Shown here in pieces: positions 8,823-16,969 of a DNA stretch of 64,000 nucleotides. The stretch lies in the NCBI GenBank assembly GCA_020846935.1, contig JADLCY010000001.1, forward strand, positions 124,001-188,000, written 5' to 3'. The first letter of the stretch is position 1. The number at the start of each line of letters is the position of its first letter. The DNA comes from Gemmatimonadaceae bacterium. GTDB lineage: Bacteria > Gemmatimonadota > Gemmatimonadetes > Gemmatimonadales > Gemmatimonadaceae. Both the position numbers and the translations under genes were made by a program. Below the pieces are notes generated by a model that saw nothing but the letters and a program-made list of their open reading frames with translations, was not told where the DNA came from and made no database searches.

Positions 8823-8828
8823 TATATT
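8823..8828 (+). promoter_or_regulatory. -10 element of yebC
   Basis: TATATT followed by CCC lies 28 nt before the yebC ATG, implying a leader of about 20 nt. No good -35 hexamer is visible. The same TAnnTT-plus-C pattern precedes several other genes in the window. Confidence 0.45.
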
Positions 8829-8856
8829 TCCCACGCACCCCAGCCCCATCCGAAGC

Positions 8857-9600
8857 ATGGCCGGCCACAGTAAATGGAAGCAGATCAAGCACTACAAGGC
8901 AGCCACCGACGCCAAGCGTGGCGCCATGTTCACCAAGCTCATTCGCGAGATCACGGTCGCCGCGAAACAGGGCGGCGGTGACCCTGGCGGCAACCCACGA
9001 CTCCGCACCGCCATCGACGCCGCCAAGGCCTCGTCCATGCCCAAGGACAACATCGAGCGCGCCATCAAGAAGGGCACCGGCGAACTGGAGGGTGTGGACT
9101 ACGTCGAGGTGACCTACGAGGGCTTCGGACCGGGCGGAGTCGCTCTCATGATCCATGCGCTCACCGACAACGCCACGCGCACGGTCGCCGAAGTCCGACA
9201 CAAGCTGTCTCGCGGCAACGGGAACATGGGAGCGACGAACTCCGTGTCCTGGATGTTCGAGCGCAAGGGCCAGCTGTACCTCGACGCGGCGAAATACGAC
9301 GAAGATCCGACGCTCGAAGCCGCCCTCGAGTCCGGGGCCGCGGACTTTGCCCGCGAGGACGACCAGTTCGTGGTCAGCACCGACCCGGCCGACTTCCACG
9401 CCGTCCGAACGGCGCTCGAAGGCAAGGGCATCGTCGCGACCGACGCCGAGATCGCCTGGATCCCGAAGCAGACGGTTCGGGTCGAGGGATCGGACGCGAG
9501 GGCGCTGATCAAGCTGATCGAGGCCCTCGAGGAACTCGACGACGTCCAGAAGGTCGACGCGAACTTCGACATGGACGTGGCGGAGCTGGCCGACGCATGA
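8857..9600 (+). CDS. yebC: YebC/TACO1 family protein
   Basis: 247 residues, the normal family length. The N-terminus MAGHSKWKQIKH fixes the start; it continues with KRGAMFTKLIREI and SMPKDNIERAIKKG, all hallmark segments. YebC proteins are cytoplasmic, were long called transcriptional regulators, and some relieve ribosome stalling at polyproline stretches. The gene stands directly upstream of ruvC and ruvA, a very common bacterial arrangement (yebC-ruvC-ruvA-ruvB), and is probably co-transcribed with them. Confidence 0.95.
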   Translation: MAGHSKWKQIKHYKAATDAKRGAMFTKLIREITVAAKQGGGDPGGNPRLRTAIDAAKASSMPKDNIERAIKKGTGELEGVDYVEVTYEGFGPGGVALMIHALTDNATRTVAEVRHKLSRGNGNMGATNSVSWMFERKGQLYLDAAKYDEDPTLEAALESGAADFAREDDQFVVSTDPADFHAVRTALEGKGIVATDAEIAWIPKQTVRVEGSDARALIKLIEALEELDDVQKVDANFDMDVAELADA

Positions 9601-9613
9601 CGGGCCCCGCCAC

Positions 9614-10144
9614 GTGCTCGCGTTAGGCGTCGATCCGGGGACCGCGGTCACCGGATATGGCCTCGTGAGGCTCCGACCCGGCGGGCAGATGTCGCTCGTC
9701 GAGTGCGGCGTGATCCGGACGAAATCACGCGACCCTCTCCCCTCCAGGCTCGCCGGGATCTTCGACGGGATCGTGGAGATCATCGAGCGCCACCGGCCCG
9801 ACGCGCTTGCGCTCGAAGACGTCTTCTACGCGCGCAACGTGCGCACCACGGTCGCGCTCGGCCACGCGCGCGGCGTGATCATGCTCGCCGGTGAGCGCGC
9901 CGGGCTCACCGTGCACGAGTTCGCGCCAGCCGTGGTGAAAAAAGCCGTCGTGGGGGCCGGCGCCGCGAGCAAGGATCAGGTCCAGTTCATGGTGACGCGC
10001 CTGCTGCGGTTGCAGGCTCCGCCCACGCCGTCGGACGCCGCCGACGGGGTCGCGGCCGCGATCACGCTCTGCATGCGCACGCGCGTCCCGACCATCGCCG
10101 CCCTCACCGCGGCGCCGCGGGCACGACCGGCACGCCTCGCCTAG
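9614..10144 (+). CDS. ruvC: Holliday junction resolvase RuvC
   Basis: 176 residues. The acidic active site is complete: D7 (GVDPGT), E68 (LALEDVFYARN) and D141/D144 (SDAADG). RuvC cuts Holliday junctions symmetrically in complex with RuvAB. It starts at GTG 9614, 13 bp after yebC, and the stop TAG overlaps the GTG of ruvA by one base. The last 25 residues are a basic, Ala/Pro-rich tail without conserved features. Confidence 0.95.
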   Translation: MLALGVDPGTAVTGYGLVRLRPGGQMSLVECGVIRTKSRDPLPSRLAGIFDGIVEIIERHRPDALALEDVFYARNVRTTVALGHARGVIMLAGERAGLTVHEFAPAVVKKAVVGAGAASKDQVQFMVTRLLRLQAPPTPSDAADGVAAAITLCMRTRVPTIAALTAAPRARPARLA

Positions 10145-10743
10145 TGCTTACCATCGTCACGGGCACACTGCTCGCGAAGGATCTCGACCACGTCGAAGTC
10201 ATGACGGCGGGCGGTGTGGGCTACGAACTCGCGATTCCGCTCGCGACCTACGAGAAGCTGCCGCGGGTGGGGGAAAAGGTCACCCTGCACACGCACCTCG
10301 TGGTACGCGAGGACGAGTGGCTGCTCTACGGTTTCCACGCGACCTTCGACCGCCGCGTGTTCCGCAAGCTCCTCGGCGCCACCGGCGTGGGGCCAGCGCT
10401 CGCCCTTGGCATGCTTTCCGCCCTTAGCTCCGAGCGCGTCGTGAAGGCACTGCGGGAGAAGGACGTGACGACGCTGACCATGGTGCCGCGCGTGGGCCGC
10501 AAGAAGGCCGAGCAGATGATCCTCGATCTGGCGGAGAAGCTGAACGAGGTGGCCGCGAGCACTGATGGTGGCCCCTCCCGCCCGGAGGGCGCCGCGGCCG
10601 ACGACGCGATTCGCGCACTGGTCTCCCTGGGATACGCGGCGCCTGACGCCGAGAAGGCCGTGCGAAAGGCACTGGAGGCGCTCGACCGCCCCACCGCACC
10701 CCAGGTCATCCGGGCCGCGCTGGTGCACGTGGGCAGAAAGTAG
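10144..10743 (+). CDS. ruvA: Holliday junction DNA helicase subunit RuvA
   Basis: 199 residues: N-terminal OB-fold (1-65), tandem helix-hairpin-helix motifs (GATGVGPALALGML and VPRVGRKKAEQMIL), an acidic linker, and the C-terminal three-helix domain (AAADDAIRALVSLGY) that contacts RuvB. RuvA tetramers bind four-way junctions and recruit the RuvB motor. It is coupled to ruvC by the TAGTG overlap. Its partner ruvB is not adjacent but about 8.3 kb downstream, beyond an accessory insertion. Confidence 0.95.
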   Translation: MLTIVTGTLLAKDLDHVEVMTAGGVGYELAIPLATYEKLPRVGEKVTLHTHLVVREDEWLLYGFHATFDRRVFRKLLGATGVGPALALGMLSALSSERVVKALREKDVTTLTMVPRVGRKKAEQMILDLAEKLNEVAASTDGGPSRPEGAAADDAIRALVSLGYAAPDAEKAVRKALEALDRPTAPQVIRAALVHVGRK

Positions 10744-10783
10744 GCGGCGAGCGTCGCGAATTCGGGTCAGCTCGAGCCGAAGA

Positions 10784-13735
10784 TCAACCAGTGTCCAGAC
10801 TGCGCCCCCAACCACACGGCATCACGTCGTCTCTGTCGCTCGCAGCGTCGAGCGAGGCAACGGCCGCCGCGGGCTGGGGGAACCCTTGCCCGAGCTGCCA
10901 ACGTGGCGGCACCCGAGCCTCTCGCCCCAGGCGCAATCCGCGCACCGATCGCGCTCGCCAACTCGGCCGCACGGTGACCGTGGACGTCCCGGGCCGCCAC
11001 GGCGCGAGTACGGGGCCGACGACGCGGGGCGCGATGCCCCCCGCTCCACGCCCGGCCCACCCCGCAAATTCGCAACCGGCGAACGGCACCAGCTCGCTTC
11101 GGCGAGGCGCCAGCGAGTCACTGAGCATGGTCGGACCCGAAGACCCAAACGTCGGCCGACTCCATTGGATGATACAGCTGGTTCCGCTCACGAGTCGGAG
11201 CATCTTCTCCTGATTGTCCTCGGCGAACCCGACGTCGACCACTCCCACGTTGGCCAACACGCCGATCGGATCGACCTGATGGGTCACGAGGTCGAGCCGG
11301 TATATTGCCGACTTCACCGGGAGTTCCGACTGCCAGTCAAACTCGGACAGGACGAGGTACGCCTTGGGGCCTACCATGGGAAAGCCACCGGTCAGGAAGA
11401 TCGCGTTCAACGTGTCCAGCAACGGCGGCGTGGTGAACTCGACCTGCCACGTCGGCGTCCCGGCCACGTACAGGTTGACCGCGATCGTATCGGCGTGCCG
11501 GCCGCGGCTCTCCGCGATCAGCGAGGAGTCCAGCCCGTGCGAGTTCCCGTCCATCGATCGCGCCGTACCAGAGAGTTCTTCGAACGAACCCTGGGGGCCC
11601 TGGAGCCACGACCCATTTGAGTAAGTCACGGAGCGTTCGCCGGGCGCCACGCCTGGCGTCAGGTAGTTGATCTGACGCCCCCCGTGAAGGACATCCAGTC
11701 CGATCACCTTGCCGCCCGAGGCAGCAGCGATCGTTTGCGTTTGCTGACCGCGCTGGACGGCGATGCTGGAGCCGGTCACCCAGAGGCGATTGCCGCACAG
11801 GGGAGCGCCCGGACGTTCCGCGATGCGCCGTAGGGCTCCGTAGGCGTCGAGCACCGGGCGCAAGCCCGCGTCGGTCGCGACGAATTCGGTCGCTCCGCTC
11901 AGAATGATGTTCTTGAGGGCGGTGTCGGGCAGCGCCGGGTAGAACGACTTGACCAGTCCGGCCACGCCCGCGACAAGCGGCGCAGCGAAGGAGGTGCCGG
12001 CGTCCAACGTGACTTTCCCAAGCGAGTCCAGCAACGCAATGTTCTCGCCGGGTGCGTAGACGTCGACGAACGGACCGCGATTCGTAGCTTTTGGCGCCCC
12101 CTTCATGGCACTGCCCTGCCCTGGAGCCGCGATGCCGTGCGCCAGTCCACCGACCACGAGTACCTGCTCCGGGTAGGTGGACCTCGCATTCACCATGCCG
12201 CCGTATCGCGCGTCCAACCCGTCATTGCCAGCACTCATCACGAAGAGCGGACGTCGCCCCTCATGTCGCAGCCGGTTTATGGCACTGCCCAGGACAAGGT
12301 TTCTGTTCCGAAGCACCCGCCTGGCGTTCGCGTCATTGACCGTGTCCGGCGCTCCGCCCGGCCATTGAAGATTGGCGGTGAGGATGACAATTGACGCCCC
12401 TTGACGGGCGAGTCGAATGAGGTTCTCCTCGTACGCCGTCTCAGGGTTCAGTGCCGAAACCGTCGTCGCGGTATCGATAAGGGGATTCTGACGCCGGGAG
12501 CGAAGCAGGAGGTGTGCCTGCCACATCACGCCCGTCATCCCCGAGTCGTTGTTCCCCCGCGCAGCCGTGACGCTCGCGACCCTGGTGCCGTGATCCCTGA
12601 AAATGACCGGCTGCCGTATGGATCCAATGTTCGGGGACAGATCGCTCGGCGAGTGGAAACCATCGTCGAGCGCACCTATCACAGTTGACGTGGACCCAAT
12701 GGAACAGCCCCAGGCGAGTGGAGCCCGGATACGCTCAAGGGCTGCATTCGCGCCCTGGCTCAGCATGGCATCCGCCGACCATGACGCGCGTTCCCAATTT
12801 GCGCCGTCGTTCGGCTTGATCCACGACTGGTCGTCTGGATCGTTGACCGACCAGATGTAGGCATTGATGACACGCGGGTCGCCGGTCAACGAATCCTGGA
12901 CCACGCCGAGCGCGGCGACGGTAGTCGCCGACGGAACGCGCACGACGTACCAACCGTCCGTTGCCGTGACCTTTGTGCCGCCAACGACGTAGCCTCGCAC
13001 CTTCGCCAGGACTGCTTGTCGGGATGCCTGCGAAGCGGTGTCGTGAAAGAGCACCGTCAGCAACTGCGATCGAAAGTACTTCCCGCCGCCGGCGGCCAGA
13101 CTGTCCAACGACGTGATCAGAGCGGTTGGGATCGTGTCAGGCGAAGTGGCGGGAACCGCCTGCTCCGGCCCGCCCGCGAACATCTTGATGCGCACCCTTG
13201 CTGTCCATGTCGTCCCGCGCACCTCGACCCACCTCGGCCCCGTCTCCTCGCCAGGGAAGAGCATCTGCGGCTGGCCGCTCGCAAGCATCGCGTCGTAGAA
13301 CCAGAACGCCTGCCGGCCACTCGTGCTCGCCGAGTCGGGCTGATAGCCAAGGAGATCCGACGCACCGGGCACGACCTCACCGGAGGCATCAAAGCGCTTC
13401 ACACTGTCGGCATTCAGGCGCAGCCTCACGCGCGGGACGAGTGGCCCGGTGCCCAGGTTCTTCAGCCGAATGCGAATGCGCAGTGCACCCGTCGCGGACA
13501 CGAACGACGCCGAGTCTCCGATCAGCTCGATCTGACTTGTTTGACAGTACGCGGTGTTGTAGATCGGCTCGAGAAGGGGCATGCCCCCGGCATCGAAGCT
13601 GACCTGAAAGCGGGCGCAGCCCTCGCTGAAGCCCAGGTCAACGGTGGGGACCGGAACCCCGAGACGGAGCGAGGGCGGCGTGGTCGGATCCATGCAACCC
13701 AGACACAGCGCACCTGCGGTAAGGAACGACAACAT
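10784..13735 (-). CDS. Subtilisin-like (S8) serine protease lipoprotein
   Basis: 983 residues from the ATG at 13735. That start opens a lipoprotein signal (MLSFLTAGALCLGC, lipidated Cys14) and has a GAGG Shine-Dalgarno 7 nt upstream. A non-catalytic N-terminal region is followed by the S8 domain at about 345-640 with D357 (IGALDDGF), H382 (RDHGTRVAS), N504 (SAGND) and S582 (AGTSFAAP). A C-terminal beta-rich region follows. The last 85 or so residues are Arg/Pro-rich and could reflect a frameshift near 11050. A 13-base C run (coding strand) lies 19 nt before the ATG. It is probably an outer-membrane or periplasmic protease. Confidence 0.85.
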   Translation of the reverse strand: MLSFLTAGALCLGCMDPTTPPSLRLGVPVPTVDLGFSEGCARFQVSFDAGGMPLLEPIYNTAYCQTSQIELIGDSASFVSATGALRIRIRLKNLGTGPLVPRVRLRLNADSVKRFDASGEVVPGASDLLGYQPDSASTSGRQAFWFYDAMLASGQPQMLFPGEETGPRWVEVRGTTWTARVRIKMFAGGPEQAVPATSPDTIPTALITSLDSLAAGGGKYFRSQLLTVLFHDTASQASRQAVLAKVRGYVVGGTKVTATDGWYVVRVPSATTVAALGVVQDSLTGDPRVINAYIWSVNDPDDQSWIKPNDGANWERASWSADAMLSQGANAALERIRAPLAWGCSIGSTSTVIGALDDGFHSPSDLSPNIGSIRQPVIFRDHGTRVASVTAARGNNDSGMTGVMWQAHLLLRSRRQNPLIDTATTVSALNPETAYEENLIRLARQGASIVILTANLQWPGGAPDTVNDANARRVLRNRNLVLGSAINRLRHEGRRPLFVMSAGNDGLDARYGGMVNARSTYPEQVLVVGGLAHGIAAPGQGSAMKGAPKATNRGPFVDVYAPGENIALLDSLGKVTLDAGTSFAAPLVAGVAGLVKSFYPALPDTALKNIILSGATEFVATDAGLRPVLDAYGALRRIAERPGAPLCGNRLWVTGSSIAVQRGQQTQTIAAASGGKVIGLDVLHGGRQINYLTPGVAPGERSVTYSNGSWLQGPQGSFEELSGTARSMDGNSHGLDSSLIAESRGRHADTIAVNLYVAGTPTWQVEFTTPPLLDTLNAIFLTGGFPMVGPKAYLVLSEFDWQSELPVKSAIYRLDLVTHQVDPIGVLANVGVVDVGFAEDNQEKMLRLVSGTSCIIQWSRPTFGSSGPTMLSDSLAPRRSELVPFAGCEFAGWAGRGAGGIAPRVVGPVLAPWRPGTSTVTVRPSWRARSVRGLRLGREARVPPRWQLGQGFPQPAAAVASLDAASDRDDVMPCGWGRSLDTG

Positions 13736-13754
13736 GGCTCGACCTCGGCTGGCC

Positions 13755-13767
13755 GGGGGGGGGGGGG
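13755..13767. repeat. Poly-G tract (13 G), upstream of the protease lipoprotein gene
   Basis: Thirteen consecutive G on the plus strand (C on the coding strand of the protease gene), ending 19 nt before that gene's ATG and upstream of its Shine-Dalgarno. Homopolymers this long are unstable during replication. Here a length change would alter promoter or leader spacing. It is also a classic site for sequencing error. Confidence 0.95.
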
Positions 13768-13980
13768 AATCCTTGCATTCAACGCGCCTCGAATGGGAAT
13801 GGTCACGACCCAGGCGCGTTGCGATGTTCCCCTCGCCCCACACCCGCGTTTTCATGTTGGCCCGTCCCATCGCCGTCGGCAAGAGCGCGCGGCAGAATGT
13901 CCACCCGGCAGCGTGGGTGCTCTCCTGAGACGAACACGAAGCGCAACCCGGTATCGCGCGCACGCTTGCCGCCGCCTGCC

Positions 13981-15183
13981 ATGGCGTCGACCTTTCTGAA
14001 CCCTCCCAGCGCCCCGGCACCGATGCCCGCCCAGCGTACCGCCACGTTCACCGAGTCCGTCATTCGCGAGATGACTCGCGTCGCCGCTCAGTACGGCGCG
14101 ATCAACCTGGCGCAGGGCTTCCCGGACTTTCCGATGCCGCCGGCCATGAAGGACGCGGCCTGCGCAGCCATCCACGGCGACGTCAACCAATATGCCATCA
14201 CGTGGGGCGCACCTGCCCTTCGCGTCGCAATCGCCGAGAAGTACCACCGGTGGTACGACATGACAGTGGACCCGGAGCGCGAGATCACGGTCACGTGCGG
14301 CGCGACGGAAGCGATGGCCTCGGTCTTCATGGCGCTCCTCGATCCGGGTGACGAAGTCATCGTCTTCGAGCCGTTTTACGAGAACTACGGACCCGATGCG
14401 ATCCTGACCGGCGCGACGCCGCGCTTCGTGCAGCTCAACTGGCCCGACTGGTCCTTCGACCCCGATGAGCTGCGCGCCGCATTCAACGATCGAACGAAGG
14501 CGATCATCGTCAACACACCGCACAACCCCACCGGCAAGGTCTTCACGAAGGAAGAACTCGAGCTGATCGCGGAGTTGTGCATCGGCAACGACGTGTGGGC
14601 CTTCACCGACGAGATCTACGAACACATCCTGTACGCGGGTCAGCACCATGTGCTGGCCACGTTCCCGGGAATGCGTGAGCGCACGGTGACGATCTCGGGA
14701 CTCTCGAAGACGTTCAGCTGCACGGGCTGGCGCCTGGGGTTCGCCATCGCGCCGGCCACGGAGTCGGTTGCCATTCGCAAGGTGCACGACTTCCTCACAG
14801 TTGGCGCGCCGGCGCCGCTGCAGCAGGCGGGCGCGGTGGGCATGGCGTTCGACGCCGACTACTACAACCACATGGCGCTCGCCTACCGATCGAAGCGCGA
14901 GATCCTCTGCAAGGCGTTAGGCGACGCCGGCTTCCGGTTCTCCGCGCCGGACGGGGCCTACTACGTCCTCGCCGACTACTCCGGTCTGAGCGACGTGGGC
15001 GACCACGAGTTCGCGCTGTGGCTCACGCGCGAGGCCGGCGTCGCGACCGTGCCCGGGTCAAGCTTCCACCCGCCGGGCGCTGACGTGCCGAAGTATGTGC
15101 GGTTTGCGTTCTGCAAGACACCGGAAACGCTGCACGCGGCCGCAGAGAGGCTACGGAGCGTTCCCGGCCTGGAAGCCGCCTGA
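13981..15183 (+). CDS. PLP-dependent aminotransferase, class I/II
   Basis: 400 residues with all fold-type I landmarks: NLAQGFPDFPMP near the N-terminus, NTPHNPTGKVF (178-188), DEIYEH (210-215), the PLP lysine K243 in SGLSKTFSCTGWR, and R374 (KYVRFAF) for the substrate carboxylate. The pattern fits the methionine/kynurenine-type aminotransferases (YbdL/KAT subgroup), which transfer the amino group of aromatic or sulfur amino acids to 2-oxo acids. Start ATG 13981 is used; ATG 14023 is an alternative. It is divergent from the protease gene across 245 bp. Confidence 0.9.
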   Translation: MASTFLNPPSAPAPMPAQRTATFTESVIREMTRVAAQYGAINLAQGFPDFPMPPAMKDAACAAIHGDVNQYAITWGAPALRVAIAEKYHRWYDMTVDPEREITVTCGATEAMASVFMALLDPGDEVIVFEPFYENYGPDAILTGATPRFVQLNWPDWSFDPDELRAAFNDRTKAIIVNTPHNPTGKVFTKEELELIAELCIGNDVWAFTDEIYEHILYAGQHHVLATFPGMRERTVTISGLSKTFSCTGWRLGFAIAPATESVAIRKVHDFLTVGAPAPLQQAGAVGMAFDADYYNHMALAYRSKREILCKALGDAGFRFSAPDGAYYVLADYSGLSDVGDHEFALWLTREAGVATVPGSSFHPPGADVPKYVRFAFCKTPETLHAAAERLRSVPGLEAA

Positions 15184-15332
15184 AACCCTAGCGAGGAACC
15201 TCAGCGACTTCGCGTTTGGCACGGCCCCCGCGCATGTCAGCTGCCCGCGTGAGCTCCGGTACGGGCGAGGTCGCTTGCACAGCCAGCGCCTGGGTCACAG
15301 CATATTGGGTGCTCACAAGCGAAGGGTCGGGT

Positions 15333-16410
15333 ATGTCTGCGACCTTCCTGCCTCATGGTGCCAACTGCTGTAGCGCCTTTCGCCGGGCGATCGTGCTGTG
15401 GCCTCTGTTCGCGTCGTGCGTGCCTCAGCGCGAAGTACCAACGGGCCCAGGATCGCCGGAGGGCCCCGTCCACGCGGAACCCTTGGTGCTCAGCTTTGGG
15501 CTGCGATACCTGCCATACGGTGTCCCCGTGCCAGAGGGGACCAAGCTGGCAGCTGTGCCTGAGCCCTATTCCTTTGCGAGGCATGGAGCCGGCATCCCGA
15601 ACACGCAACCAGAGGCAAACATCGTTGAGCGACCCGGGTTCGTTCCTCCCCCACCGCCAATCGCCCAGGGAAGCGATAGCTACTGGCTCCGCATCATGCC
15701 GTCCACGCCGGCGCAGTTTTTCGGCATATCGCAGATCAATGACGCCCAGCTCTCGCTACAGCTCCCTGCGACCTCGGGTAGCACACGATATCTCTACGCG
15801 CCGACCATCCTGCCATCCGGAGGCTCCTGCGTTGAGGCAACGACATTGCATTCTCGCGCAGCCAACAGCACGACGGTGCACAGGCAGGGCTGGTACAACT
15901 GGTGCGTTGGACCCGCCGGCGCCTGGTGGGTGCAGGAGAACATGGACCCGACGTTTCAGTCGAAGTACGTGCGCCACTTCAACGGAGAGCTGGGGCTTCA
16001 TGTGTCTATCGTCACCCCGAACAATGGAAGCATGTACGGGGGCTGCTGGTACGGTCATCTCTACAACTTCAATGTCGGCGGCTGGGAGCAGAAGTTCAGC
16101 TACTGCGGCACAGGAACCGTCTACCTACCTCCCCCGCTCAACCCAACCTGGGGATGGACGGCCTGGGAGTCCTACAACCTGATCTCCGAAAGCTCGTGCC
16201 CGTCTGTGCAGGGCGTGCGCGCACAGGTCATTGTCCTAAACGTGTCTGCGACGGGGGGGGGCGCAGTTCCTTACGGATTTCCCATCGAACATCGGCGCAG
16301 GCTCGAGCTCCTCCCAGTGCTGGACCGGCTTGGGCGGCGCTCCGTACACGTTCATCTTTCCTTCGACGAGCATCCTCTCGACATGGCAGGCAGATACGCC
16401 TACCCAATAG
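15333..16410 (+). CDS. Secreted lipoprotein, frame-interrupted at a G9 tract (phase-variable or frameshifted)
   Basis: Starts at ATG 15333 with GAAGGG upstream. The signal has a basic stretch and the lipobox LFASC (Cys29). About 280 residues follow, rich in Trp, Tyr, Asn and Ser with several Cys (GGSCVEAT, YNWCVGPAGAWW, YGGCWYGHLY), typical of an exported beta protein. At 16253-16261 nine G occur; in the present frame translation continues as Arg-rich noise to 16502. With one G fewer, translation continues as a matching Ser/Thr/aromatic tail ending at TAG 16408-16410, which overlaps the Shine-Dalgarno of the next gene. I do not recognise the family. GC is lower than in the flanking housekeeping genes. 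Confidence 0.65.
16253..16261. repeat. Poly-G tract (9 G) inside a lipoprotein gene
   Basis: Nine consecutive G at the exact position where the coding frame changes. Eight G would join the upstream and downstream open frames. It is the second long G/C homopolymer within 2.5 kb. Confidence 0.95.
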
Positions 16411-16422
16411 GAGCTGGCAATC

Positions 16423-16884
16423 ATGTCGATACGTGGCCGTGGGCTCGGGAGAACCATTCTGCTCCTATGCAGCGCGCTTGCGCCGCTCTGCCTCTCGCTT
16501 AGCTGCAAGGGCACAAACGACGTGGCAATTGCTGATGGCAGCTACCCCCTGGCCACGGTGAACGGTAAGAGCCTGCCCTTCGACGAAGGCCCTGAGCCCC
16601 CACGTCCCGGTGCATCGGGTTCGTGCCACTCGCTGCTGCTGCGGGGAGAACTTCTCCTGCAGCGCGCAAACCAGACGTTCGAGTTCTGGTACGAACACGG
16701 GAGCACGTGCACTGATCGTACGCTTGGTCGCTCGGGAGCTACCGGTACCTATCGAGAGCTGGCGGGTGGCCTCGAGCTCGTGGCAGTCACTGGGCCCGGG
16801 CTGACGGAGACCTATCGAGCGAGTATCAGTCGGAACACCATCAGCGTCGCGAGCCGGTACTACAGCCTCGGCTTCGCCCGATAG
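16423..16884 (+). CDS. Small lipoprotein of unknown function
   Basis: 153 residues. The signal peptide MSIRGRGLGRTILLLCSALA ends at the lipobox LSLSC (about Cys28). The mature part contains SYPLATVNGKSLPF, a cysteine pair (SGSCHSL, STCTDR) and alternating beta-like segments (GTYRELAGGLELVAV). Start ATG 16423 has AGGAG nine nt upstream; that SD overlaps the corrected stop of the preceding lipoprotein (TAGGAG), so the two form one translation unit. Partners on the same membrane are likely. I do not recognise the family. Confidence 0.8.
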   Translation: MSIRGRGLGRTILLLCSALAPLCLSLSCKGTNDVAIADGSYPLATVNGKSLPFDEGPEPPRPGASGSCHSLLLRGELLLQRANQTFEFWYEHGSTCTDRTLGRSGATGTYRELAGGLELVAVTGPGLTETYRASISRNTISVASRYYSLGFAR

Positions 16885-16888
16885 CTGA

Positions 16889-16913
16889 CCCGCGCTCACC
16901 CGGCGCGCGCGGG
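16889..16913. terminator. Weak hairpin between convergent genes
   Basis: CCCGCGC (16889-16895) pairs with GCGCGGG (16907-16913) around an 11-nt loop, directly after the small lipoprotein stop and before the convergent GGDEF-EAL gene. There is no T-run; low certainty. Confidence 0.35.
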
Positions 16914-16969
16914 CCACGAATCGTCGGCCGCAGCTGCGCTTTGTGAGCCCCGCGACGCTCGCCGGACGG

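Noticed and set aside
14023-15183. Shorter aminotransferase start at ATG 14023
   Set aside because: Possible, but no SD or promoter favours it over ATG 13981; noted as an alternative only.
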